This document shows, one piece after another, positions 35,830 to 47,683 of a stretch of DNA of 64,000 nucleotides. The notes beneath the pieces were generated by a model. It made no database searches. It had not been told where the DNA came from and saw only the letters and a list, made by a program, of their open reading frames with translations. Within the stretch, counting starts at the first letter, position 1. The number at the start of each line of letters is the position of its first letter. The stretch comes from Rhizophagus clarus (lineage: Eukaryota; Glomeromycota; Glomeromycetes; Glomerales; Glomeraceae): the NCBI GenBank assembly GCA_015698045.1, contig BLAL01000228.1, positions 237,001-301,000 on the forward strand, written 5' to 3'. Both the position numbers and the translations under genes were made by a program.

Positions 35830-36127
35830 AGATTTTTTTTTTTTATTATATAATTATGAATAATGCAATATTAAGATTTTAATAAATACAATCACTCACA
35901 TTACGAAAAAAAAATAATTAATATAAACATTTATTGCTCTAGTTCTCACATATTTTTCTTTTCTTTCTCATTTCATCATCATCACAGATTAGCAATTTTT
36001 CTGGTAATTAGTTCTTGTTGTTTTGGTGAACATAATATTATATATAAACATTTGTTATAATTTTGTGGTTATTGTTTAAACATCTTATATTTTTACTACA
36101 TAAGTTGAAATATTTGACCATATGTTG

Positions 36128-37116
36128 GCTATCTATTGCTATCTGTCAACAATATATTTGTTACATTTTTTTAAAATCGACACGTTCAGCAGTAACCCTT
36201 TCATCATTATTGATTGTAATGTGTAATAAAAGACCCAAATATGGATAAAAATTAAATTTAATAATCAGTAAAATTTATAACTATTACAACTTATTATTTA
36301 TAATGAACGATAATGTAAGTGTATTTAACTGATTTAACGTGCTTTATTTATCATGATAAACATGAAAAAAAAAAAATAGAAATAAAAGTAGAAATCAAAG
36401 AAGAAATAATAATAATCAAAACACAAAAAATGTTATAGTATATAAAAAATTACATACTATAGAAATTTCATATCTTTTTCTGTACTTTTTAATAAAAAAG
36501 TGATTTTTTTTTAAGTGGAAAGGTAGCGTAATGTCATCGATAAAGTGGCCATCACATTTTTTCCTTTTTACAGACGGTAGTATCAAGTCATGTGATTAAA
36601 ATAGGATTACTGGTTATCATTGGGTAGTCTATAGTTTTGCATAATCATAATTTATATTTTTATAATTAATAGTATTTATAAATATGTAGTTTTAATTAAT
36701 ATGGACAGTGGTATATGATTTTAATGTCTTATTGCCATACTGATGGTTTCAATTTTAGAACCACAGTTTTCAGCCAGACTGCAAAACTGATCGATAAAAC
36801 GAACCATAAAACTGATTACATAATTGGATAAAATATTAGAAAGTGTTGATTATGACTTTATTTAATCATATCATTATTTAGATTTACATGAATGATTTTC
36901 GATAATAAAATTTTGCTTATATGATAATTTTAAAAATAAGAACATTGTATCAAGGGTTAAAGGGTTTTTGCTCCTCTGTGGTAGATGTTTAGCATACTGG
37001 GTTTATAAAGTAAAAAATTAGTTTTATTAGTCTTACGGTTTGAAATCTTAGGATCTTTGAGTATAACTGTAACGTATCTGTGCTACCATTGTTAAAAATA
37101 AAATAAAAATATTGTA
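36128..37116. other. AT-rich region outside the right arm, nothing recognised
   Basis: No gene or clear repeat. Homology to the left side stops at 36127. Confidence 0.4.
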
Positions 37117-37421
37117 CAGTTTGATCACCTTATAACGAATTTTTTGTCTGAAAGAATGGGTCTTCATTATAAGAAAATCGTTAGCATAATGGGAAATCTG
37201 GTATCAGGCACTATAAAAAATCATTGTAATGCGAATCATTTAATACATGCAGTTATTACTAACAGTCCATAGATTTTACTTTCTTATACAGTATAGCATT
37301 TAATTAGTAATATTCGGTATAATGAGAGTTTTTTATATATTAAAATTGGTGCTATACTAAAATTCGTTTTACCATAAAATTTGTTATAACGCGAATTCAT
37401 TACTATAAAGTGAGCTGACCG
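37117..37421. mobile_element. Pogo/Fot1-like MITE with TA-flanked ends
   Basis: The start CAGTTTGATCACCTTATAAC and the complement of the end CGGTCAGCTCACTTTATAGT match at 14-15 of 20 positions, with TA on both sides (37115-37116, 37422-37423). The interior repeats TATAACG/GCGAAT words in both orientations. About 305 bp, no ORF. Confidence 0.65.
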
Positions 37422-38435
37422 TAGATATAAATATTAAAGTCACATTTCTAATGTATTATTGATCGAAAAGCAATATTTCTTTAAATAAATAAAAACTATT
37501 TATGATTAACTGATCTGTTTTTTTTTACTGTATCAATTTTTTTATATATAAACTGATAGTCAGTCTTGGACTGAAACTAAATTGATAACTGAATCAGTAA
37601 AAACCAATTATGCCCAGTTGTAACCAAACTTTTGGCATTCCTAGTTACAGTATATATATTTTTTATCTTGTGATATCAATGGTATTATTTCTAGTATCAT
37701 CTTCAAGAGTCCCATCCTATTCAACCTCGATATTATTCATAATAGATTATATCACGGCAGATTTATGAAATACCCCATAATTTATCCATCATGTCAAATT
37801 TAAATTTATATTTGACATTATTTTAGTTACTAGATCTTTGATTTAAGTCCCTGAATTTATTAACCAAAACTTGCGTCTAACCAATTTTCCCACTATCTGA
37901 CCAATTTTTCCAATATTAAAGACATATCATTATTTGACATTTACAAGGAAAAAGTTAATCAATATCATTTTGATTTATAGGACAATTTTAATTCCCAAGT
38001 GTGCAGCACGGTTTTTGCCTAATTTGCCTTATTTCACTAAATCCACTAATTATATTATAAAAGTTGTTGCTAAATCTGCCGCAATGAAAAAAAGAAACAA
38101 TATTAAGCTAATATATTTTTTAGTACTCTTTTTGTTGTTTATAAACAGGTTCTATAATTTGATTTTTAATTTTATTATTTCAGTTGGTTTTTTACTTACA
38201 ATATACAGTATTGTTCCATCAAGAGAAACTTTCTAATTCTTATGAATCATCAACTTTTATCGCCATTTTCAAAATGATGTACACAGTTATATCTGAATAA
38301 AAAAAAAAAGAAACCCAAAAACTGGATAAAAAATGGATGAAAGCTGAATGAATATCGGTATTCGAAATATTCAATCACAAATAAATTGTTCACACCATTT
38401 TAAAAACGGCGATAATAATAAAAGAAGTTATCTAG
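37422..38435. other. AT-rich spacer, no supported gene
   Basis: One 100-codon frame at 37934-38236 has a hydrophobic tail but no recognisable domain and no flanking exon signals that convince. I leave it unannotated. Confidence 0.3.
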
Positions 38436-39879
38436 GTGCCGGGTGGTATCGGTTTTTCTGCCACCCCTGGCACGTGATTTAAAATAAATTTTAATTGCCC
38501 AATCTTAATCAGTTAATTTTTAACTTTAATTTTTTTCGTATAAAAAAAATTTTTTTCGCAGCGATAATCTTTAATAAATTACAATTTAAACCAAAATTAA
38601 AAAGTATACTTATATCTGATGTGATTTTAAAAAGAAACTTTAGTTATTGTATTCAGTACTTTTTTAGTTAATTATTTTATTAAATATATGTTACAAGTGA
38701 ATTTAAATCTAAACGATTATTTATTTTTAACAGATCTAGTAATAAATGATATAAATAGGTAATCTAACAACAAACTACAATGATAAAAAAGAAATAATTA
38801 GTAAAAGCGAAAGGAGATCAAAGGGGAAGCAAAAGAAGATGGAAAATAAGGAAGAGAAGAACAAAAAAAAAAGGAGAGGTGGAAGAATAATGAGAAACGA
38901 AAAAAAAGGAAAGAGTTGATGTGAAATGAAAAAAAAAGATATGAAACGAAAAAAAAGAATGATGCAAAACGAAAAAAAAGAATGATATGAGACGAAAAAA
39001 AAAGGATGATATAAAATGAAAAAAAAGGATGATGTGGAATGAAAAAAAGGATGTTGCGAAATGAAAAAAAAGGATTATGCGAAATGAAAAAAAAGAATGA
39101 TGCGAAATGAAAAAAAAAGAAGGAAGTGAAAAAAATGATGAAGAACGAAAAAAGGAAGGAGAAAATGATGAGGAAATGATGTGAAAAGAAAAAAAGGGGA
39201 AATGATGATGAAAGAAAAAGGAAAATATTATGAGGAAAGAAAAAAAGAAGAGGTGATGATAGAAAACAAAAAAAGGGAATAAGAAATGAAAAAAAGGATA
39301 GGAAAGGAAAAAGATGATAGAAACCAATAAGGGACGAATGGTAATGGAAAAATGATAAGAGACGAAGTGGAAAATTGAAATAGAGAAATAAAATTACAAA
39401 AAGAACCCCAACCAAACAAAAAGAAAAAAGAAAAAAAAAGTTAGTTACTAACGAAAATAAACTCCCAAAGACCCAAGATGTTCAAAAGTGTTTGAACTTA
39501 CCACTTATTAAAAGAGTTCTAATATCAAAGTCTAAGGTCACTAAAAGCCGAAAAGAATTACCTACAAAAAAATGAGAACAGCTTAAAAAGCGTTAACGCT
39601 AATTAACGAAAAAAACATGCACAATGTTAAACAAAAACTTACCAAAAGCCCAAAGTTAAGAAAAAAAGCACCTACAAAAAAGAGAAGTCAGTCAGTGCTG
39701 AAGTGCTGAACTGATGATTAATAAAAACAATATAAGTAATATCAAAAACTTACCAAAGTCAAAAGCCGTAAAAAATAATAAAAAACACTAAACATGATCG
39801 GCATGACGTAATTTTATAATTTAAATTTGAATCACATGATAAGGGGTGGCAAAAATCATGTTACCACCCGGGGTGGCAC
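38436..39879. mobile_element. 1.44-kb terminal-inverted-repeat element with polypurine interior
   Basis: The left end GTGCCGGGTGGTATCGGTTT..TGCCACCCCTGGCACGTGATT is mirrored by the right end (complement GTGCCACCCCGGGTGGTAAC..TGCCACCCCTTATCATGTGATT); the match extends about 60 bp with small indels. No clear target duplication. The interior has a polypurine tract and then short repeats around ACTTACCAAAAGCC (39500-39760). No transposase. Confidence 0.75.
38800..39400. repeat. Long polypurine tract with 23-24-bp tandem units
   Basis: The plus strand is almost entirely A and G. Between about 38930 and 39120 units such as GAATGATGCGAAATGAAAAA repeat every 23-24 bp. Long minus-strand frames here encode only Phe, Ser, His and Leu and are artefacts of composition. 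Such tracts can form triplex DNA, but nothing in the sequence shows that it matters here. Confidence 0.85.
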
Positions 39880-40269
39880 GAGGACTTTTTCATAATAAAA
39901 ATATAACTGGTAATTATAGATTTTTGGTGCATAGTATTGGCTACTTCAAAATTAAATGAATTGCTTATCATATTTAGTAACTAAAATTGATAAATAATAG
40001 TAATTTTAATGGTTTATGTAATTTTCTGAACTTTCACAATAAATTACTAAATGGTAAAAAAAAATTAGTCCATTTATAGAATTTAATTAATACTATGGAT
40101 GCTATGGATGAATTTACAAATTCTATGAAATTTCCATGGATTACGGTAAAAAAATTTTGACAATCACTAAATACTTTCATTTGACATAAAAGTTTACATT
40201 TATTATTCTAAACATAAACAATTCAATTTTTATAATTTAATATTTAAGAAATACATAAATAAAATAAAA
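39880..40269. other. 3' flank of the kinase-Sel1 gene
   Basis: AT-rich, includes the likely 3' untranslated region of the minus-strand gene. Nothing else seen. Confidence 0.4.
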
Positions 40270-42982
40270 TTACCACAATAAAAATAATAAAGTTTCTAAC
40301 TTATTTTGAGCATCTTGATCCCCCTGTTCGGCTGATTTTTCATACCAATAGATTGCTTTACTTATATCTTTGACAATTCCTTCTCCATTTTCATACATAA
40401 AAGCAAGATTATATTGAGCTATATTATTTCCTAAATCTGCTGCCTTTTGATATAATTCAAATGCCTTTTTCTTGTCAATATCTGTTTCAATTCCATTTTG
40501 ATAACAATATCCCAAACTATTTATTCCGTATGCATTTCCTAAATCTGCTGCCTTTTGATATAATTTAAATGCTTTTTTCTTATCAATATCTGTTCCAATT
40601 CCATATTGATAACAATATCCTAAATTATTTATTCCTGATGCATTTCCTAAATCTGCTGCCTTTTGATATAATTCAAATGCTTTTTTCTTGTTAATATCTG
40701 TTCCAATTCCATTTCGATAACAATATCCCAAACAATTTATTCCGTATGCATTTTCTAAATCTGCTGACTTTTGATATAATTTAAATGCCTTTTTTTTGTT
40801 AATATCTGTTCCAATCCCATTTTGATAACAATATCCTAAGCTATTTATTCCACTTACATTTCCTAAATCTGCAGCCTTTTGATATAATTTAAATGCCTTT
40901 TTCTTGTCAATATCTATTCCAATTCCTTCATTATAACAATTTCCTAAATCGTTTATTCCTTTTGAGTTTCCAAAATCTGCTGCTCTTTGATATAATTCAA
41001 ATGCTTTATTATTGTCAATATCTATTCCAATTCCATTTTGATAACAATATCCTAAATTAGTTATTCCAAATGCATTTCCTAAATCTGCTGCCTTTTGATA
41101 TAATTCAAATGCTTTTTTCTTATCAATATCTATTCCAATTCCATTTTGATAACAATATCCTAAATTAGTTATTCCATATGCATTTCCTAAATCTGCTGCC
41201 TTTTGATATAATTCAAATGCCTTTTTATTATCAATATCTATTCCAATTCCATTTTTATAACAATTTCCTAAATTGTTTATTCCTTTTGAGTTTCCTAAAT
41301 CCGCTGCTTTTTGATATAATTCAAATGCCTTTTTCTTATCAATATCTGTTTCAATTCCTAAATGGTTAAATATTCCAAGCAAAATAATATAATTTGAGCT
41401 ATTTTGATTATTTAATAATAAATTGTTTATTTCTTGTAAATTTATATTTTGATTATTAAAATAATTTAGGACTTTCTGTTTTGCTATTTTACCAACATCT
41501 ATTCCATTATTATTTTCAAGAAGATTAATTATATCATCAACTATTATGTTAAAACTATTTTCAGTTTGGTTATTTGTTGACATTAAAGATTCTATTTCTT
41601 TTGTTTTGGTGTAATCAATAACTTGTAATGAATCTTTATAAAATGAATGACAATTATTTTCAGAGATTTCAGCAACTGAATTAGGTTTGTGGTTACTTGA
41701 TGGTTGGATGATATCTTTGTTATCATCATATAAGTTAAAATCTTTTATAATTATGTTTTCTTTTGTTATAATTGTTTTTAATTCATCAACTACTTGATTA
41801 ATAGTTGGTCGATTATCAGGCTCAATATTCCAACAATCTACAAAAAAAAAAAAAAAAAAAAAACGATTAAAATCATATTGCTTATTAACCATATAATTAA
41901 GTGTAATTTATATTTTATACACACCGGTATAAATATTTATATAGTCTTCAGATGTTTCAGGTATAGGTGACTCTCTATGGCCTTGTGAAATACTTATAGC
42001 TAAACCAACACCATATGGTATACAATCATGAAAGGGAGGGCGACCGCTAGAAATTTCCCATAATAACACACCAATGCTGTAAACATCACTTTTTTTATTT
42101 AATAAATATTTTGGTTTTATATTTTCATTAAAACTTTTTGGATCAATGTAAGGAATTATTCCAAATATTTTCGATTGAGAATTAGAAGTTTCTTCAATAC
42201 TTTTTGATAAGCCAAAATCTGATAGCTTAATAACATGCTGATGGACTAGAACATTGTTGGAGTGCTATTTATAATTATATGAAAATAATACGATTAAAAT
42301 AATCATTAAATAAAACATATAAATTGTTAATATTTACCAAATCACGATGAATGATCCCCTCATCGTGTAAACATGATACTGCGTGAACTAATTGAAATGC
42401 GAGTTTATATTTATCATTCCAATTGAGATTTTCGAAATTTTCTTTCAAATAGCTTCGGAGGGTACCATTATCAGCATATTCTATTACTAATGAATATTCT
42501 TTTTTTTTATTTTCTTTTTTTAAAAAAAAATTACAAATGAGTTAATTAGTTATTGTATATTATAAATATAATATGATGAACTTATAATACCCTCAATGGA
42601 AGTTGTGACGCCATAAAAACGGATGACATTATCGTGATGATCAACTTCACGATGAAGTTGAATCTAAGTAGTAAAAAAAACATTGCATCAAAAAATTTAT
42701 ATTATTATTATTATAAATAATAAAATATGAAATTATAATTACCTCACGAACAATTGCTTTAGCTGTAGCATTATCGATTTTAATAAATGATTTTAATGCA
42801 TAACGGATATGAGATTTCTTCCAGTTTGCACGATAAACCTTTGCGAAGACTCCAGAACCGATTTCTTGAATATTAGAAAAATCTTTAAATTCATAATATC
42901 TAATAAGTTTTTTAGAAATGGCTTCTTCAATCCATTTATTCCAATCATTTGAATTATTAATAAGTTCAACGTTATTGGACAT
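40270..42982 (-). CDS. Protein kinase with C-terminal Sel1 repeats
   Basis: Five exons, all in frame: 42982-42743, 42663-42591, 42513-42338, 42264-41925, 41837-40270; 798 aa. The kinase domain spans about residues 35-285: IGSGVFAKVY (41-50), Lys64 in YALKSF, HRDLHSNN (160-167), SDFG (178-181), SDVYSIGVLLW and a final DNRPTINQVV. All catalytic residues are present, so it should be active. A linker of about 150 residues follows, then ten Sel1 units of 36 residues (about 440-790). Nine are nearly identical ([19 protein letters not shown]) and the last is diverged (AIYWYEKSAEQGDQDA). Sel1 repeats form a helical scaffold for protein binding. This kinase-Sel1 fusion is a familiar expanded type in Rhizophagus. 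Intron 4 has a run of about 22 T before the acceptor. A broken relative of the Sel1 part lies at 6273-6765. Confidence 0.93.
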
Positions 42983-45460
42983 AGTTGGGTACAGAAATTT
43001 CTTACTGCAGTAATTGAAAAATTTATCCTTTTTTTTTTTCTAACTATTTATAAACAATATATGATATCACTAAACGCCAAAGGTCGATCATTCCATTTCT
43101 GAAAATCGCTTAGGTGGTCACAAAAGTTTATGAATCACTTATTTTAAACTACGTAAATTAAATTGTTTTATCGATAAATATTTTTTATATTTTTACTTTT
43201 ATTTTTAATTTTTTTTTTTTCATACAATATTAGTTATATTTCGATAAGAATAATTCTTCAAGCAAATATATTTGCAGTATTATTTTTAATAATATTGTTT
43301 ATTCTAAGCTTTATAAAATTGTGCTTACTATAAAAGGCTTCGATATGATATTCTTTAGTTAAATAAAAATTTTATAATACAACCTATAATTACAGTACAT
43401 CAATTGTTCGATTATAACTTGAACAAAAAATATGATTATAATATGTAAATGTAGTTGGGAATACAACCCTTTAAACTATTATGACAACATTGCTTGACGT
43501 GTTTCATAATAATAATCTATTGCTTAAAAAATAGAATAAAAATAAAAAAAAGGTTAAACAAGGATAAAAGATATATAATTTCAAAATTAGTTTGTTCTTT
43601 ACGTTTAAAAAGTTCTTCCATTAGAACGCCCTTAGTTCCTTGTTCAACAGATTTTTTATATAATAAGTTGTTTTATTGGACTCTTGATGAATTCCTCACA
43701 AATATATACATATATGTGTAAATTGCAGATAGGTCATATTTATAATGATTTCTGTGATAGCGTTAAGTAGTAATAAAGATGGAGTTAAACCAATTTTTCC
43801 TGATTGTCGAAATGAATAAAGTTATATGATGAAGGTGAAAATATTGAGCATGAAAATTCTGATAAATTATTACCTGAATAACGAATTTTTTCTAATAAAT
43901 TCAGAAAACCAATTTATTTTTTCATCATATTAAATTCATGGTGTAAGAGTAAAAAATATTTGTTTGCAAAAAAAAATTTTTTTTTTGAAGATTGGCTAGT
44001 AATATCTTATGAAAATCAAGAACTCAACTCCAAGTAATTAAGAAGCTCATTATAGTCGAATACACCAATTCTCAGTAATCCTCTCTTTTTTAAATGAAAT
44101 CTGCTCACATTGAAGTTTGTGATTGAATATGTACGCGTAATTTAATACAAAAAATATGTTTACAATTTACAAGTTATGGGTGTTGCAGTTTCGTTGTTGA
44201 TGGTAATTCGGTGGTGCTTAATGCGCTCACGGGTCTATGATATTTATGATCACATTCCATAAATCGCAGAAGTAGTGACGTGTAAATAATTTGTAAGAGT
44301 AGATAGTCCTACGCTTACGCTCCGCACAATTAGTAAAAAAATATATATAGAGAGATTTCTCTTTATTCTGAGTTCTGAATTTTTAATGAGTTTTACCTTA
44401 CGTTATCTTATCAAATCTATGATATCACTAATTAGATTCGTCATTGTAAATTCTGCAACTTTTCCATTCAGCTCATTGTACGTAGATCCGTGTGACTAAC
44501 CGACCACAACTCATTTCACAACTCTGCTTCTAAAATTCTAAAACTATTTTTTTTCTTTGATAAAAGGAGAAATAATTTGTTAATATTGGCATTTCTTGAG
44601 AGTTTCCGAATGTTAAAAATTACTAATAATCGTCATTTTGAACTAATCAGAAATTAGAATAAAAGAAAAAGATATTTTAAAAGTTCTAGTGACGCTTTTT
44701 TTTCTTTCAGTGTAAAATTATATCTGTACTATCATATTGATTCCAAATATATATAAATATACGTATTTTTTATTAGTAACGTTAACGAAACAAAAATAGA
44801 TCCTTTATTCGTTTTTTTTTTTTTTTTTTTTTTGCAGGAATTTATTATTCTATTATCACAAAATCGCACAAAAAAAAATTTGATTTTTGATAATCCTATT
44901 TTTTGTACAATTCTTTTTTAAATGTTTTTACTTGATCTTGTTAAACCAAAAAAAGGAGGTAATTAGTCATGATCTTGCCCAGAATTAATTACGTAAAACA
45001 ATAACAATCAATATATAACAAATTAGAATAACTCGTTCACATACTTAATTTATTTATGTTTTACGGAAAAATTTTTTTTAAGAATATATATATTATATTA
45101 CTATTATAAATCGTTAATATAAATTGATTCGTATTTAAAACAAAGAAATATGTTGAAAAATATAGAAAAATGACTACCCTTTAGATTGCCTGTTAAATTT
45201 TGTATGCACGTTATATTTTTACTTACCTAGAACGAAATAATAAATATAAATTTCAAAAAAGAAAAAAGAATTTTTTTTCTTTCTCCAACTATGAATAATT
45301 TTTTTATTATTCAAAAATTAAAACTTGAATAATTTTGTTTTTAATTACTTTGTACTTCTACGATTCTTCCCCTTTTATTTTAAAAATATAAATTATCTAT
45401 TTCTGTCAATAATTTTAGTTTTCGTATTTGGAAAAAAAAATTTAAGGAAAAAAAAAAATC
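42983..45460. other. 2.5-kb intergenic region between divergent kinase-Sel1 and Hsp70 genes
   Basis: Holds the promoters of both genes, which are transcribed away from each other. No third gene is supported; the ORF at 43494-43721 has no recognisable content. I saw no convincing array of heat-shock elements before the Hsp70. Confidence 0.4.
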
Positions 45461-47683
45461 ATGACAGAAGAAAATTATGCTAGTATGTATATATAATAAT
45501 TATATACTCTTAATAAATTTGCATACATAAAGGTTCTAATAATTGATTATTATAGTCGGTATTGATTTGGGAACATCGTACTCTTCAGTCTGTATCTGGA
45601 AAAATGATGAAGTTAAAATTATCGAAAATGATTATGGTTATCGTACAACACCATCATACGTCGCTTTCACTGATTCAGAAATTCTTATTGGAGATGCAGC
45701 AAAAACTCAAATAAATTTGAATCCTTGTAATACCATTTTTGATATTCCTCGTCTTATTGGTCGTAGTATCTACAATAAGGACGTTCAATCTGGTATGAAG
45801 GTATGTTCTTTAAAAAATTTGAACCTATCGAAAAATTGGTATTTTTTTTTTTTATCTAAACATTATTGTATTAGTACTGGCCATTTAGCGTCGTCGAAAA
45901 GAATGAAAAACTACATATTCGAGTAAAGTACAAAGAAGAATGGAAAGACTTTACTCCAGAAGAAATTGCGTCATTGTTAATAATAAAAATGAAAGAAACA
46001 GCAGAAAACTACCTTGATAGACAAGTTAAAAATGCTGTAATTACAGTACCAGCTCACTTTGATAATTTACAGTTTCAAGCTATAAAGAACGCTGGTTTGA
46101 TAGCCGGTTTGAAGATAATTCGTATTATTAATTCTCCAACTGCAGCGGCTATCGCTTACGGGTTGAAAACGAAAGCTATTGGAAAACGAATTGTTCTTGT
46201 CTTTGATTTGGGTGGTAGTACTTGTAACGTTTCTCTCTTAGCCTTTGATTGTGGAATCTTTGAAGTAAAAGCCGTTATAGGCAACTATGACCTAGGCGGT
46301 AAATACTTTGACGATAGTATTGTAAATCATTTCGTACAAGAAATCAAAAGAAAATTTAAGAAAAGTCTATCCAAAACTGATCTTTGTCGTATAAGAACAC
46401 ATTGTGAACGTGCAAAATGTAAACTTTCAACATCAGATTGTGCTCTTATTGAAATTGATTCCTTACTCGATGATTATAATACCACTTTAACACGTGCCAA
46501 ATTTGAAGAATTGAATGAAGATTTGTTTCAATCTGCAATAAATCTTATTAACAAAGTACTTAATGATGCTAGGATTGATAAAACTGAAGTTCATGAAGTT
46601 GTTTTGATTGGTGGTTCAACACATATTCCTAGAATTCAAAAGTTGATATCAAAATTTTTTGATGGCAAAGAATTAATTAAATCTATTAATCCCGAAGAAG
46701 CAGCAGCTCGTGGTGCTGCTATACAAGCTGCAATTTTATCTGGTAATAAATCTAAAAAGATTCGAGATGTTCTTTTACTTGATGTTAATGCTTTCGCTTT
46801 TAGTATCGAGACTTCTGATGGTATCATAACTTCGTTTATTGAGCGTAATACCACATTGCCTATCGAAGAATCTAAATTATTCAAACTTTCTACTAAAGGT
46901 TCCTCTTATAAAGATACTTTAGATCGTAATCCTAAAAACAATTATAATATTTTAATTCAAATATATGAAGGTGAACGTTACTATACAAACTTGATAGGAC
47001 AATTTGAATTGCCAATTTCTTCTTCAGCATCAAAAATTGAAATTACTCTCAAACTTAATCTCAACCTTGTATTAAAAGTATGCATTTTCAGGTATTCTTT
47101 TTATTAACAAATTTTGAAATTATTCAAATTAATTGATTTTCTATTAAATTATAGGTCTCCGCTGTTGAAAAAATAAATGGTAGAAATAGTAAAATAAATA
47201 AAAAAGAGATTACCATCAATAATGGATTATCAGAAGAAGAAATCGAACGCATGGGTTTGTAATATTTACATTAAAATCGTATTATTATCATTTTTAATAA
47301 ATTATTTTAATAATGATAGTCTCAGAAGCTGAAAATTATCGTACAGAAAGAGAAATCATTATACAAAAAATGCAAGCACGAACTGACTTTGAAATTTACA
47401 TACACAGATTAGATAGGATAATTAATGTAAGTTTTTTTTTTTTGGTATCTACTTGATCATGTTTATACTGTACTTCATAAATTCTTATTCTATATAATAT
47501 ATAAATTGGATTTAGGATATCAATAATATGAATATGAAAAATAAGCTTGAAAAAGCAATAAGCGAGTCATTCACTTGGCTCGATAATAATGAAGAAGCAG
47601 AGAAGGATGAATATGAACGTAAGAAAAAATTACTCAAAGAAACTGTCAACCAAATAGCGGATGAAACTTTATGGCGCAGATAA
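45461..47683 (+). CDS. Divergent Hsp70-family protein
   Basis: Six exons in frame: 45461-45482, 45556-45800, 45875-47077, 47155-47254, 47320-47426, 47516-47683; 614 aa. The first exon codes only seven residues; the start MTEENYA leads straight into [11 protein letters not shown]. The nucleotide-binding domain has VITVPAHF (144-151), VFDLGG (198-203) and [15 protein letters not shown]; then comes a short substrate-binding β-domain and a helical C-terminus, with no EEVD ending. Hsp70s are ATP-driven chaperones. Compared with bovine Hsc70 numbering, D10, D199 and T204 are kept, but K71 is Pro72, E175 is Ser176 and D206 is Asn207, all in the ATPase site. ATP hydrolysis is therefore doubtful. The linker and β-domain are also poorly conserved. 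A decayed relative at 29990-31585 shares the Ser change. Confidence 0.9.

Larger units (their letters stand above)
25770..36127. repeat. Right arm of the large inverted duplication, with insertions
   Basis: Reverse-complement counterpart of 6966-12025. Homologous blocks are about 25770-26185, 26735-27280, 31916-32069 and 32921-36127. Between them lie sequences absent from the left arm: about 26186-26734 (including a small MITE), 27281-31915 (4.6 kb) and 32070-32920 (hAT-like element). Near the outer end the arms are almost identical; near the inner end differences are frequent. Confidence 0.9.

Noticed and set aside
37934..38236. 100-codon plus-strand frame with hydrophobic tail
   Set aside because: No recognisable motif and composition expected from T-rich sequence.
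38798..39419. Three long minus-strand frames of up to 205 codons
   Set aside because: They consist almost only of Phe, Ser, His and Leu and arise from reading the pyrimidine strand of the polypurine tract.
41178..41369. Plus-strand frame within the Sel1 array
   Set aside because: Antisense shadow of the 108-bp repeats.
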